Origin: Microcystis aeruginosa W13-11
GTDB taxonomy: Bacteria > Cyanobacteriota > Cyanobacteriia > Cyanobacteriales > Microcystaceae
Length of the DNA stretch: 26,542 nt
Assembly (NCBI GenBank): GCA_009995705.1
Contig: JAADBR010000071.1
Location: 1 to 26,542 of the forward strand
Direction: 5' to 3'
Shown: piece after piece, positions 1 through 9,600 of the stretch
Layout of the letters: every line of letters starts with the position of its first letter
Position numbering within the stretch: position 1 is the stretch's first letter
Position numbers and translations under genes: made by a program
The notes under the pieces: model-generated
Database searches by the model: none
What the model was told of the DNA's origin: nothing
The model's input: the letters and a program-made list of their open reading frames with translations, nothing else

Positions 1-115
1 TATGTAACTTTTTACTTCCTCTCAGATTAACTTATATCAGTTCGCCCTGCTAGGCACGACATTCAGTCACCTCTGTCTGTTACATTTTATACAAAACGAC
101 GTGCGATTACCCTGA

Positions 116-307
116 ACTCATTCTCCCTTTTTTGTAGATGGTTTAAAACCAGAGGAAGTTTGGGTGCTTTATCGAGATGAAAAGGGTTTTACTCAAGCTA
201 AACGTACTTCAGCAATGCAAGGAGTTAAGAAATTTATTCAAAATGGTGCTTTGTTGGGTCAATTATGGATGGAGGACTATTTTGATGTGGGTAATCCTAT
301 CATTTAA
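116..307 (+). pseudogene. 3' remnant of an AAA/ABC-type ATPase gene
   Basis: The frame is open from about 116 to the TAA at 305-307 and has no start codon. It encodes about 63 residues beginning THSPFFVDGLKPEEVWVL and ending in a GQLW...GNPII tail. THSP is the H-loop (switch) motif of ABC-type AAA_21 ATPases, and the rest matches what I recall of the C-terminal end of the family that pairs with DUF4276 proteins. An in-frame TGA at 113-115 directly precedes the homology, so the Walker A, Walker B and most of the gene are missing: the junction lies near 115. The DUF4276 gene begins 24 bp downstream, the usual order for this pair. Bases 1-115 are unrelated to the ATPase and I could not identify them. 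Confidence 0.6.
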
Positions 308-331
308 CTTTAATACCAAAGGGGGGAAAAA

Positions 332-868
332 GTGCATCTTGAATTTCTAGTTGAAGAATTTTCTACCCAAGAATGTTTAAATCAAATTTTACCTAAAATA
401 TTATTTGAGAATGTCACTTATAAAATTCATGCCTTTCGAGGTAAATCCGATTTAATCAAAAAACTACCGGAGCGATTAAGAGGTTATAAATGCTGGATAC
501 CCAATGATTATCGAATCATTATTCTTGTAGATAGAGACAATGAAGATTGTCAAATGCTCAAAGAAAAGTTAGAAAATATCGCTCAACAAACAGGACTTAT
601 CACTAAAACGATTAGCGAAGATAAAAAAACATTTCAGGTGTTAAATAGAATTGCCATAGAAGAACTAGAAGCTTGGTTTTTTGGTGATATTCAGGCTATA
701 GTCTCAGCCTATTCCAAAGTTTCTACTAATGTAGGACAGCAAGCAAAATACAGAAAACCCGATGAAATTACAGGCGGAACTTGGGAAAACTTAGAAAAGA
801 TACTTCAAAAAGCTGGTTATCATCGCGGAGGTTTAGAAAAAGTGAAAGCGGCCCGAGAAATTTCTTAA
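332..868 (+). CDS. DUF4276 (Toprim-like) protein, C-terminus cut by a nonsense codon
   Basis: GTG start preceded by a strong GGGGGGAAAAA purine tract. The 178-residue product has the DUF4276 layout: an N-terminal EFLVEE segment with an acidic residue at 8-9, an ILVDRDNED segment with D67 and D69, and a later IAIEELEAWFFGD motif near residue 110. The Glu plus Asp-x-Asp pattern resembles Toprim nuclease folds (inference). The family is commonly encoded after an ATPase such as the remnant just upstream, an arrangement seen in OLD- or PARIS-like defence pairs. The TAA at 866-868 replaces what looks like a CAA codon: the same frame continues with FMTPAHNCSPSFQIFYQGLL to a second stop at 941-943, giving 203 residues if read through. 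The protein is probably slightly truncated and, without its ATPase, likely non-functional. Confidence 0.75.
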   Translation: MHLEFLVEEFSTQECLNQILPKILFENVTYKIHAFRGKSDLIKKLPERLRGYKCWIPNDYRIIILVDRDNEDCQMLKEKLENIAQQTGLITKTISEDKKTFQVLNRIAIEELEAWFFGDIQAIVSAYSKVSTNVGQQAKYRKPDEITGGTWENLEKILQKAGYHRGGLEKVKAAREIS

Positions 869-1074
869 TTTATGACTCCTGCTCATAATTGTTCTCCTAG
901 TTTTCAGATTTTTTATCAAGGTTTATTGGCGATGATTAGCTAAGGATATTCAGGAAAGTAAATGATAAAACTGCTAGATCCCTGTCAAGGATAAATCGAT
1001 TTTTAACTGTTGAATAAATTGTTGCATAATTGTTCAAAATTCGGTGGTTAACTATTTTTCGCTTCTAATTTGGT

Positions 1075-1218
1075 CTAAGGACTTTTAAGTTCCTGATTTT
1101 CCTGTTTCATTTTTTCTAATTCCTTGCGAATTTCCTGAATTGCTTTCTCGGAACCTAATTTTTTCTGGACTTTTTGTACTGCTTCCTCCTCTACAGGACG
1201 CACGCGACCATCGGGAGT
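1075..1218 (-). pseudogene. Fragment of a coiled-coil protein gene
   Basis: On the minus strand a frame without a start codon runs from a TGA (just above 1218) to the TAG at 1075-1077. It reads TPDGRVRPVEEEAVQKVQKK and continues through LGSEKAIQEIRKELEKMKQE to a QELKSP end. The heptad-like, strongly charged character is protein-like and looks like the C-terminal coiled coil of a lost gene. I do not recognise the family. The surrounding 944-1350 stretch holds no other gene that I can support. Confidence 0.3.
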
Positions 1219-1221
1219 TCA

Positions 1222-1250
1222 GTAGGGTGCGTTAGACGGCAGCACCACCT
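1222..1250. repeat. Degenerate 'gtagggtgcgttag' small repeat
   Basis: The start of this stretch matches the palindromic element at 13447-13470 over about 14 bases (gtagggtgcgttag against gtagggtgtgttag). The second arm (taacgcacc in the later copy) is degenerate here. It is probably a decayed copy of a short interspersed palindrome common in cyanobacteria; I see no function. Confidence 0.35.
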
Positions 1251-1353
1251 ATCATCAACTAAGTAGCCGGTTAGAATTAAAGATTTATTATAACTCGATC
1301 GCTGTTAAAATTGCGGTAGAATCGGGAGAGTTGACTCGGAGTTTTTTCTTGGG

Positions 1354-1581
1354 GTGCCAATTCCTGCTAAGGATAGCCATTTATTTTATCAGATTGAGAA
1401 GATATTAAGTATGATAGCACTTGTGATTATGTTTTTCGTTGCCTTGCTGGCAACTGCCGATTTTACTTACCAAGTTTTGATTCATTTTCCCATACAAATC
1501 CTCAATTTTTTGGGGTCGTTCCTGTCCTATGGAGTAATCGGACTGATAATTTTAGTCCTAGTGTGGATTGTGGGTGACTGA
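1354..1581 (+). CDS. Small hypothetical membrane protein
   Basis: The 75-residue ORF begins with GTG and lacks a clear ribosome-binding site, although a GGGG run precedes it. The product has a short polar N-terminus and then two strongly hydrophobic stretches (about residues 17-43 and 47-72) with almost no charge, so a two-helix inner-membrane protein is likely. No family is recognised. It converges on secA, and the hairpin at 1593-1626 lies between the two. The frame is open back to about 1307, so the start is uncertain. Confidence 0.45.
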   Translation: MPIPAKDSHLFYQIEKILSMIALVIMFFVALLATADFTYQVLIHFPIQILNFLGSFLSYGVIGLIILVLVWIVGD

Positions 1582-1592
1582 TTTCTTGAGGT

Positions 1593-1626
1593 AAAAAAAT
1601 GAGAGAATTAGCCTTAGCCAATTCTC
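1593..1626 (-). terminator. Rho-independent terminator of secA
   Basis: Read on the minus strand, an imperfect hairpin with seven-base outer arms GAGAATT/AATTCTC (1603-1626) is followed by a run of seven T (A-run at 1593-1599 on the plus strand). It lies about 25 bp past the secA stop. It may also slow transcription coming from the convergent small membrane ORF. Confidence 0.7.
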
Positions 1627-1651
1627 CCCAATTTAAACCAACTTTTACTTT

Positions 1652-4468
1652 TTACTGTTCACTAGCCACTGCTTGGGGTTGTCCTTGCGGTTGGAATTGG
1701 AACAGGGAATAAACCACGTTGCGACGGATATCAATCATCATTTCTAAAAACATCTCGTAGCCTTCCTGTTTATACTCAATTAGAGGGTCTTTTTGACCGT
1801 AACCGCGTAAACCAATCGATTCGCGTAAAGCTTCCATAGCTTGCAGATGTTCGCGCCATAACATATCGATTTGTTGCAGGATAAAATAGCGTTCGGCATC
1901 GCGCATGAAACCGGGGCGAATACTATCCACTTGACGTTCCTTAATTTCGTAGGCTTTGCGAACTTCTTCGTGGAGGAACATCTTGATATCATTAACACTC
2001 ATGTCCTGGATATCTTTAGCGGTAATATCTGCCAAGAGATAGACGAATTCCTGAGATTTACTCATCAGTTTTTCTAAATCCCATTCTTCCGCCGGCAGTT
2101 CGGGATTAATATAAGCCATGACGATTTCATCCATGGTTTTTTCGGCGTATTGCAGCACCTGTTCTTTTAAATCCATCCCCTCCAAAACCCGACGACGTTC
2201 GGCATAAATAGCACGCCGTTGATTATTCATCACCTCGTCGTATTCAAACACCTGTTTCCGGGCATCATAATAGAAGGTTTCCACTTTTCTTTGCGCTCCT
2301 TCCAGGGAACGAGTTAACATTCCCGATTCAATGGGCATATCTTCTTCCACTCGGAAGGCATCCATTAAACCCGCCACGCGGTCGCCCCCAAAAATCCGCA
2401 ATAAATTGTCTTCTAGGCTTAAAAAGAAGCGTGTGGAACCGGGGTCGCCCTGTCTGCCTGCCCGGCCTCGCAATTGGTTGTCAATACGGCGGGATTCGTG
2501 GCGTTCCGTCCCGATAACGTGCAGTCCGCCTCTTTCTACTACTTCATTATGTTCTTTTCCTGTGTAATCTTCATAACTTTTGCGAATTAATTTATAGACT
2601 TCGCGTAACTTTTGAATAACCTGGTCATCCGTAGGAGCTTTTTCGGCTGCGATGGCGATTTTTTCTTCTGCTTCTAATTCGAGTAAACTTTGTGTTCCGT
2701 GGGTATCAACGGCAAATTTAACCGCTTCTTTTAGGGCATTTTCGACCTCTTTCGGTAACTCGGTGGGAAAAATTTCCGCCGAGGCGCGCCAGTTTTTTTT
2801 CTTTTTACCCGGGGCGAATCCTTGGGGGCGATTGCGTTCTCCTAAACTGGGTAAACTAAAGGCCAGATTGTCATCTTCGGGCATAACTAATTTCGGCATT
2901 AAATACTCGCGAATTTTCAATCGGGCCATATAGTCGGAGTTACCACCGAGGATGATATCGGTTCCCCGTCCTGCCATGTTCGTGGCAATTGTCACAGCTC
3001 CGGCCCGGCCTGCTTGGGCGACGATTTCCGATTCCCTTTCCACGTTTTCTGGACGAGCATTAAGTAAGTTATGGGGAATCTTTCTTCCCTGTAATAACAG
3101 CGAAAGCACTTCTGATTTTTCCACACTGGTGGTACCAACTAAAACCGGGCGACCCTGTTCGTGCATTTGTTGACATTCTTCGGCGACGGCGTTCCATTTT
3201 GCCTGTTCATTTTTATAGACCACATCGGCTAAATCTTGCCGACGAGAAACGCGGTTAGTGGGGATAATTGTTACTTGCAGGTTATAGACTTTTTCTAGTT
3301 CCGTTTCTTCAGTTTTGGCCGTCCCGGTCATGCCGGATAATTTCGGATAGAGTAGAAAAAAGTTTTGATAGGTAATCGTGGCTAAGGTTTGGGTTTCCTG
3401 TTGAATTTCCACCCCTTCCTTAGCCTCCACTGCCTGATGTAAACCATCACCCCAACGTCGCCCTGGTAATACCCGTCCCGTGAATTCATCAACAATAACA
3501 ATTTCACCACTGCGGACGATATAGTTAACGTCTTTTTTCTGGAGTTCCTTGGCACGAATAGCGTTAGAAATATAGTGCGCCCAGGGATTTTCTTGGTCGT
3601 ATAAATCGGTAACTTCTAATAGTTCTTCCGCTTTTTTAAAGCCTTCATCGGTCATTAAAACGTTACGGTCTTTTTCGTTAACTTCGTAGTCTCCTGGTCC
3701 GTCTTCTACTTCTTGGCGCACTAATTGCTTGGCGATTTCGGCAGCGAGAATATATTTTTCTGTGGGCCGATCGATCGCTCCTGATATAATTAATGGAGTT
3801 CTCGCTTCATCGATGAGAATGGAGTCCACTTCGTCGATAACGCAGTAGTTAAAGGGTCTTTGGACGACTTCCCCCATCACTGTGGCCATGTTATCGCGCA
3901 GATAATCAAAGCCGAGTTCGCTGTTAGTGGTGTAGGTGATGTCACAGGCATAATTTTTCTTTCTTTCCTCTGGAATCATACCGGCTTGAATTAGTCCCAC
4001 ACTTAACCCTAAAAAGCGGTGTACCTGCCCCATCCATTCCGCGTCACGACGGGCGAGATAATCGTTAACGGTGACGACGTGAACCCCTTTTCCGGTCAAT
4101 CCATTCAAATAAGCGGGGAGAGTGGCAACTAGGGTTTTTCCTTCCCCGGTTTTCATCTCGGCGATTTGTCCTTTGTGGAGCACCATTCCCCCCAATAACT
4201 GTACGTCAAAGTGACGCATCCCTAAGACTCGGATGCCCGCTTCCCGGACAATGGCGAAAGCTTCGGGGAGGATTTCCTCGAGAATCTCCTCTCTTTCGTC
4301 ATAATTTCTCGCTTTGTCCAATCTTTCCTTAAATTCGCTGGTTTTGCTCCTTAATTCCTCATCGGACAGGTTTTTAATGTCTTCTTCCAGCAGGTTGATT
4401 TCGGTGACGAGGGGCTGAAATTTTTTAATTTTGCGGGCGTTGGGATCTCCCAGTAGGGCTTTTAACAT
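1652..4468 (-). CDS. secA: Protein translocase subunit SecA
   Basis: A 938-residue SecA, the ATPase motor that drives preproteins through SecYEG at the plasma and thylakoid membranes. Visible motifs are Walker A MKTGEGKT (105-112), the [12 protein letters not shown]alker B region (212-222), the [10 protein letters not shown] segment, [10 protein letters not shown], and the [21 protein letters not shown] helicase motif VI region. An insert of about 90 residues between [13 protein letters not shown] and [11 protein letters not shown] is normal for cyanobacterial SecA. The C-terminus ends [12 protein letters not shown] with no Cys-rich zinc-binding tail, also usual in cyanobacteria. The ATG start gives the expected [11 protein letters not shown]-terminus. 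A candidate -10 lies just upstream, and a terminator follows the gene. Confidence 0.98.
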   Translation of the reverse strand: MLKALLGDPNARKIKKFQPLVTEINLLEEDIKNLSDEELRSKTSEFKERLDKARNYDEREEILEEILPEAFAIVREAGIRVLGMRHFDVQLLGGMVLHKGQIAEMKTGEGKTLVATLPAYLNGLTGKGVHVVTVNDYLARRDAEWMGQVHRFLGLSVGLIQAGMIPEERKKNYACDITYTTNSELGFDYLRDNMATVMGEVVQRPFNYCVIDEVDSILIDEARTPLIISGAIDRPTEKYILAAEIAKQLVRQEVEDGPGDYEVNEKDRNVLMTDEGFKKAEELLEVTDLYDQENPWAHYISNAIRAKELQKKDVNYIVRSGEIVIVDEFTGRVLPGRRWGDGLHQAVEAKEGVEIQQETQTLATITYQNFFLLYPKLSGMTGTAKTEETELEKVYNLQVTIIPTNRVSRRQDLADVVYKNEQAKWNAVAEECQQMHEQGRPVLVGTTSVEKSEVLSLLLQGRKIPHNLLNARPENVERESEIVAQAGRAGAVTIATNMAGRGTDIILGGNSDYMARLKIREYLMPKLVMPEDDNLAFSLPSLGERNRPQGFAPGKKKKNWRASAEIFPTELPKEVENALKEAVKFAVDTHGTQSLLELEAEEKIAIAAEKAPTDDQVIQKLREVYKLIRKSYEDYTGKEHNEVVERGGLHVIGTERHESRRIDNQLRGRAGRQGDPGSTRFFLSLEDNLLRIFGGDRVAGLMDAFRVEEDMPIESGMLTRSLEGAQRKVETFYYDARKQVFEYDEVMNNQRRAIYAERRRVLEGMDLKEQVLQYAEKTMDEIVMAYINPELPAEEWDLEKLMSKSQEFVYLLADITAKDIQDMSVNDIKMFLHEEVRKAYEIKERQVDSIRPGFMRDAERYFILQQIDMLWREHLQAMEALRESIGLRGYGQKDPLIEYKQEGYEMFLEMMIDIRRNVVYSLFQFQPQGQPQAVASEQ

Positions 4469-4519
4469 AGCAGTTTTTATTCTCTCGCTTCGATTGGCTC
4501 TTGGTCTGTGGTGTTAACA

Positions 4520-4525
4520 ATTGTA
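4520..4525 (-). promoter_or_regulatory. secA: Candidate -10 box of secA
   Basis: TACAAT on the minus strand, about 50 bp before the secA ATG. No convincing -35 is visible. The left copy of the 63-bp repeat begins only 10 bp further upstream, so any island rearrangement would abut the secA promoter. Confidence 0.3.
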
Positions 4526-4534
4526 TCACTCTGG

Positions 4535-4597
4535 TTGGGAGTGGAGAATCATTTATCGCTGAAAAGGGACTCTTGCCAGTGGGCAAAAATTAAGTTA
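4535..4597. repeat. 63-bp direct repeat, left copy
   Basis: It begins ttgggagtggagaatcattt and ends gttagagat-side at 4597. It matches 6600-6662 in the same orientation at 60 of 63 positions by eye. The two copies bracket the ImmA/IrrE-PIN cassette exactly. It could be a duplication made on insertion, a recombination site, or a dispersed repeat used by homologous recombination. Confidence 0.8.
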
Positions 4598-4675
4598 GAG
4601 ATGGTATCTTAGAGCTAAGAATATACTGATCTACTTTGATTCCCTAAAACCTTAAAAAACTTAGTATTGCCGACA

Positions 4676-4683
4676 AAGGAGGG
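4676..4683 (+). promoter_or_regulatory. Ribosome-binding site that sets the ImmA/IrrE start
   Basis: AAAGGAGG ends 7 bases before the ATG at 4691. A frame-compatible TTG at 4667 lies upstream of this site and is therefore unlikely to be the start. Confidence 0.7.
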
Positions 4684-4690
4684 TGAAACC

Positions 4691-5686
4691 ATGACAGAAA
4701 GCCTTACCATGGCATCCCTCTACGGGAAACTCTCAGAAATCGGACTTAAAAAAAATTATGTCCGAAAAAATGGCTTACCCAGTTGGTGGGATGATGAACT
4801 CAATGATAAACCCGTTGCGGTCCTAGAAGGAGCCGGTTATATCGCCAAAAACCTCAATCTTGACCTCTCATCTTTATTAACCCCTCAAGAAGAGGTCAAA
4901 TTTAATAGACCTCCCCATACTAAATTTAAACAGCACAATAGCCAAAATAACCAACATCCCTATCTAGCGCAAGCTTTAGCGAGTCGGTTTGTTGAGTTAA
5001 TTTCCTTGGGGGTTGAAGTTAATTATACTCCTTTATCTAAGGATGCTAAAACCATCAGGAAAGACATCTTAAGTGACCAGCCAAAGGTTGACTTGACCTC
5101 TCTTTTAGACTATTGTTGGTCTCAGGGAATAGCGGTAGGATACTTTGATCATTTTCCTAACAATACTAAGAAATTTGCTGGATTAATTCAATGGCATTCC
5201 ACTTCTTCTCCTGTAATTATTCTTAGTTCAAAACATCAACAGTCGGCAAGACTCGCTTTTGACTTAGCGCACGAATTAGGACATTTAGCATTAGCACATC
5301 TAAACAATGGGGTATTAGTTGATGAAGACATTAAATTTGATAATGATAGCGAAGAAGAAGAAGCTAATCAATTTGCCACTGAATTACTCTTAGGTGATTG
5401 TGATAACTGCCTTGGGGATAGGAAATTCCAAAATGCTGAAAAATTGAGTAAATATGTTCAAGAACATTTTATCTCTCATCATCCCGATATTGATATAGGT
5501 GCAATTATTCTGAACTATGGATGGCATAACAGGCGCTACTTTGCTTTAGTCATGGCTACTTTAAAATTATTAGAACCCAACCCAAATGGCAATAAGATTA
5601 TTAATGAATATTTGGCCAATCAGTTAGACTGGGATAAATTTGATGACGAAACCTACGAATATCTAGAAAAGGTGTTAGGAGTTTAA
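4691..5686 (+). CDS. ImmA/IrrE family metallopeptidase (putative antitoxin/regulator)
   Basis: 331 residues from the ATG with a strong AAAGGAGG site. The C-terminal half carries the zinc-peptidase signature AHELGHLALAHL (HExxH) and, about 40 residues later, SEEEEANQFATELLLGD, where the glutamates supply the third ligand. This is the ImmA/IrrE (COG2856) fold. The N-terminal third (to about residue 90) is polar and includes a GLKKNYVRKNGLPSWW patch; it might bind DNA or a partner but is not an obvious HTH. The next gene follows after 2 bp and encodes a PIN-like protein, so the two are co-translated. COG2856 proteins are known antitoxin partners or proteolytic switches in TA and mobile elements; the antitoxin role here is inferred. 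Confidence 0.8.
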   Translation: MTESLTMASLYGKLSEIGLKKNYVRKNGLPSWWDDELNDKPVAVLEGAGYIAKNLNLDLSSLLTPQEEVKFNRPPHTKFKQHNSQNNQHPYLAQALASRFVELISLGVEVNYTPLSKDAKTIRKDILSDQPKVDLTSLLDYCWSQGIAVGYFDHFPNNTKKFAGLIQWHSTSSPVIILSSKHQQSARLAFDLAHELGHLALAHLNNGVLVDEDIKFDNDSEEEEANQFATELLLGDCDNCLGDRKFQNAEKLSKYVQEHFISHHPDIDIGAIILNYGWHNRRYFALVMATLKLLEPNPNGNKIINEYLANQLDWDKFDDETYEYLEKVLGV

Positions 5687-5688
5687 TC

Positions 5689-6258
5689 TTGATAGGTTCT
5701 GTTTATTGTTTGGATAATGACATTATCCTAAAATTGACCACCTATGGCTTATTTGAGAAAACCCCCAATACCTTTGGAGTTGAGATTAATCAAGTTAAAA
5801 TTCTTGAGACATTTCAATATAAATTTAAAAGGCAACCGCAACAAAAAAGGAAGAGAAACCCCGTTAAATATAACCTAGAAGACGCTTTATCTGTCGTTGA
5901 AACCTGCGATAAAATATCAATCAATAATATCAATCAAGAGGATTTTATTCAATTACAGAAAATCGAAGGTATAGACATAGGTGAGGCTATTCTCCTCAGT
6001 TATGTTAGCTACTTGAATAAACAAAATAATTTAAGCTATTTACTCACGGGAGATAAACGCTGCTTAAAAAATTTAAATGTTCCTGAAACTAATCAGATTA
6101 CTGGCTACCTTGAAGGTAAAATATGGTGTTTAGAACAATTAATTTTAAAAGATATTGAAATTTATGGATTTAATTGTATTCAAGAGAAAGGTAAGGATTC
6201 AGGTGTCTCAAATGCAGTCACAGAGCGGCTTCTAAAATCTCAGAACTCGCTAAACTAA
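5689..6258 (+). CDS. PIN-like domain protein, putative toxin of the ImmA/IrrE pair
   Basis: 189 residues from TTG at 5689; AGGAG six bases upstream lies inside the end of the preceding gene, which supports coupled translation. An N-terminal YCLDNDIILKL motif supplies an early Asp. A central GIDIGEAILLSYV gives Glu, and LLTGDKRCLKNL gives a late Asp. This acidic spacing and order fits a PIN-type ribonuclease fold, although similarity to classic VapC is faint. A basic stretch (KFKRQPQQKRKRNPVKY, about 48-64) could contact RNA. Its position right after the metallopeptidase suggests a toxin; the activity is inferred. Confidence 0.65.
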   Translation: MIGSVYCLDNDIILKLTTYGLFEKTPNTFGVEINQVKILETFQYKFKRQPQQKRKRNPVKYNLEDALSVVETCDKISINNINQEDFIQLQKIEGIDIGEAILLSYVSYLNKQNNLSYLLTGDKRCLKNLNVPETNQITGYLEGKIWCLEQLILKDIEIYGFNCIQEKGKDSGVSNAVTERLLKSQNSLN

Positions 6259-6330
6259 CAGTTTTATTCTCAATAAGCACGAAAATTAAGGCTTTCAGCG
6301 AAGGGGTTGACTGCTTTTTGTATGACCTGA

Positions 6331-6501
6331 ATCCTTACAGAGAAAGTTTACCCCTTTAGAGATTGTGACACTAATCTTAAACTTATATTCGGTTATAGCA
6401 GAGAATCAGCAGAGCAGGAAGTCAGAAAACTGTTAGAAACTGAAATTAGGCAATTAAGCAAAGAAACGGGAAACTTACTTTATCCCTACCCTCAAGGATA
6501 G
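6331..6501 (+). pseudogene. C-terminal remnant of an unknown gene ('LLYPYPQG' tail)
   Basis: An open frame without a start, following a TGA at 6328-6330. It gives 56 protein-like residues containing KVYPFRDCDTNLKLIFGYSR and a Glu/Lys-rich helix, and ends NLLYPYPQG-stop. The tail DNA recurs at 9980-10011, where the stop codon is TAC and the frame continues GYQNQLK. Both are probably decayed ends of related genes. The family is not recognised. Confidence 0.35.
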
Positions 6502-6507
6502 CAAAAT
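6476..6507. repeat. 32-bp direct repeat, left copy
   Basis: It begins tactttatccctaccctcaa and matches 9980-10011 in the same orientation with two mismatches. The pair brackets the restriction-modification gene. The last few bases overlap a separate 21-base match to 6912-6932 inside that gene. Confidence 0.65.
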
Positions 6508-6545
6508 TTGTTGTTTATTTTCGTTGATACAGTCCTGCTGGCGAG

Positions 6546-6565
6546 GGAGTGGAAGGAACCACTCC
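6546..6565. repeat. Short hairpin in the intergenic mosaic
   Basis: Perfect seven-base arms GGAGTGG/CCACTCC around a six-base loop, with no T-run. It lies in the 6259-6681 gap, which otherwise holds the remnant frame, parts of two repeats and no intact gene. Confidence 0.4.
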
Positions 6566-6599
6566 AGACACAGAGGACACAAAGAATAAGAGAGCATCC

Positions 6600-6662
6600 T
6601 TGGGAGTGGAGAATCATTTATCGGTGAACAGGGACTCTTGCCAGTGGGCAAAAATTAGGTTA
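6600..6662. repeat. 63-bp direct repeat, right copy
   Basis: Same orientation as 4535-4597, with three mismatches by eye. It sits about 20 bp past the stop of the minus-strand restriction-modification gene. If the cassette between the repeats were removed, the 3' end of that gene would lie next to the secA promoter region. Confidence 0.8.
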
Positions 6663-6681
6663 ATCTTCTCTCAAGCGTCGG

Positions 6682-9600
6682 TTAATTAAAGGGGAAACCA
6701 CCATATTTATTGATAATTATATCTATAGTTTCCATAATTGCGATCGATTCGCCCAAAATGGAGATAATTTGTTGATAATGTTCTAGGTCATCGTAGCTAA
6801 GGTGGCGACCTTTGCGGTCTTTTAGCCACTTCTGACACACTTGATAACCGCCGATATAAAAGTTCCAAATTTGCGGCGGAATCCCCGCAAAATACTGGTC
6901 AGAATTAATCGAAATTTGTTGTTTATTTTCGTCATATTTCACCTGTTCCACTAGATTAGAACCCGCCACGGGATAGCTACTAATTTCTTTTCCCGTTGCT
7001 TTCATCAGGTGTAACTGCACTAATCTGTCACCTTTTTTGACTAATTCCCAGAATAATTCTTGATTACTGGTGAGAGGAACACGAGGAAAGTCTATCTTTA
7101 AAAATTCGGCGTAACGTTGGCGATATTGGGGAGAGTGAAAGACAGCATAGATATAGTTAAAAATGTCTTCCGGTCCAAAGGTTTTCTTTTTGTCTCCTTT
7201 GCCATCACTGATAAATTCTAATTCAAGTTTTGCCGAAAGTTTGTTAATAAATTCTGGCGCTAGATTGGGACGGCGAGACATTCCCATATCTTTCTCTGCC
7301 TGAGTTTCAGGATAACAATATAATGGCATAGTGTATCCTCTTTCTCTACTTTTGTTTGAAACATAGGAATCGTCTGTAAGCTGATTAGTAATTAAAATAT
7401 GTTGCCAAGTTTCACTGACTATTTGTCTGCATAGATGAAATCCTAAATTATTTTCTTTTAGATGACGCATAGTATCAATTCTTGCTCTACAGTGAAACCC
7501 ACCTGAATTACCTGTATAATAGGTATATCTTTGATCAAAAGGTCTATATGAAATGGGTAAAAGGTTATCTTTAGATAAATTTGATTGCTTAATATCTTTC
7601 TGTGCTAAATCTATCTTCCAATCTTGAGAATCTTTACCTAAATTATATTTAATCCTAGCTTGTTCTGGACTGAGATTGATAAAATCATTGATTATATCCC
7701 AAATTTCTTTTTCACTCCATTGAATAGTTAAACTATCTCTAGCTGTGACGATACCAACACTATTAACTGGCATAATTTCAGTAATTTTCCAAAATTGATC
7801 GTATTCCGAGCGCAGATTAATATTCTGAGGTTTAAATAGATAAAAAGGAGAATCAGGTTGTAATTCTTGCCAAGCAGTTGAACTAATATCATTTTCATCT
7901 AACCAGTGATACTTACCACCGATAATAACTTGATTCTCAATCATCTCTCTTTTACCCCACAAATCAGCATGATAAACCTTCGCTAAATCTTGCTGACTAT
8001 CTTGATACTTAATAAAAATACCAATAGCTACACCTTGCTGAATATCAAACACATTTTGATCGGGTGAACCGTCGGGACAGATTTCTTTTTTCTTGCTATT
8101 TCCATGTAAATCTAAAACATAAATATCATCAAAAGTTTTTAATAAACTTTGACGCATTCCCCGAAAAGTTGGGTTATCCAAATAACCATGATTAGTAACA
8201 AAAGCTAAAATTCCGTAACCAGTTTTCTCGATGCGCCATTGACTAAAGCGAATAAATTTGACATAATCATCATTTAACCATTTGGGATTTTTTTCGCCTA
8301 AAGGTTGCTCATCTACTTCAAAATAACTAGCAGTTTTTTCTCCAGAAATAATATCTTTTCCCTTCAATAATTCCTTAATCCATTCTCCTGTATTTACGGA
8401 ATGTCCAGAGTAGGGAGGATTACCAATAATCACCATAACCGGATGTTCTTGCTTAACACCTTGCGCTGACTCTGCTTCATCGCGAATACGATTTAAAAAA
8501 CCGTCAGCAGGGGGAATTTGAAAAGCTTCCTGTAGGGTGTTGGTGAGATAGATTCCCAAGCGTTCATCGGCACTAAAATCATAGCCTAATTCCTGAAGTT
8601 GTAAACCTAACTTCATGTGTGCTACGGTGTAGGGAGCCATCAGTAACTCAAACCCAAAGAGACGCGGTAATAGATGTTTACTAACATAACTAGACCACAT
8701 CCCTTTCTGTTGACGAAAACTCTCATAGATATAATCGATAACAGAGTATAAAAAAGTGCCGGTTCCCACCGCAGGATCGAGGATTAAAACTTGGTGTACT
8801 TCCTGAGTTTCTTGGCTATTATTAGGATTTTTAATCGTAATTTTTTTGGCATCGGCTAAACCTTTAGGAATCTGAAACTTATTTTTTAGAATATAGTCCA
8901 CACTGCGAACCATGTAAGAAACCACGGGTTCAGGAGTATAATAAACCCCCCTAGACTCACGCATCTTACTATCGTATTCGGCTAAAAAAGTCTCATAAAA
9001 GTGAACTACAGGGTCCTCCTTGCGGGTGCGTTTTCCAAAGCTGCCCAGAATCCCCTCCATGTCTGTTTGTTGTAAAATAGTGGCTAGAGTATCCACGGCC
9101 CAAGTAATCCGCTCATCTAATTCTGTACCAGCAATTTGATGAAAAATTCCCCGCAAAAAAGGGTTAGTTTTTGGCAGTCGAAATCCTGCCGTTTCCCTGG
9201 AAAAAGAACTGATTTGATCCGTATTACAGCGTGCCGCAAATAAACCATAACAAATTGTTTGTGCGTACATATCGGCAAACTGCGCTTCCTTGAGATCACT
9301 AATTAAAACTCGTTGAAAAGATTGCAATTGTTGCCGCAGCATTCCCCCGCAATCTTGATCTTTTAAAGCTTGTGCGATCGCATCTCGAATTAACTGCGCT
9401 AAAGCGGCCATTTTTTTCGCCAATTCTCGCGGTGTTGTTATCTGAATAACTTTCGAGAGAAAAAATTGATAGAACATTTGTTCTACTTGTGAAATCCCCT
9501 GGGAATCAGGTTTAATTTGCTTTTTTTGATTAAGAGTTGCCACGGACGCTGATAGACGCAATTCTCCCGATACATACCAACGAAATTCTAAATGATCGGT

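Noticed and set aside
1..115. Possible end of an IS element before the ATPase remnant
   Set aside because: No clear inverted repeat, hairpin pair or transposase frame could be seen; left unidentified.
2331..3173. Several plus-strand open frames opposite secA
   Set aside because: They mirror a highly conserved gene, are Ser/Pro/Arg-rich and have no ribosome-binding sites; they are shadows.
4667..4690. TTG start eight codons before the ImmA/IrrE ATG
   Set aside because: The strong AAAGGAGG lies inside this extension and is placed for the ATG at 4691.
9117..9299. Minus-strand 60-residue frame inside the restriction-modification gene
   Set aside because: It is another frame of the same strand within a continuous conserved protein and has no independent signals.
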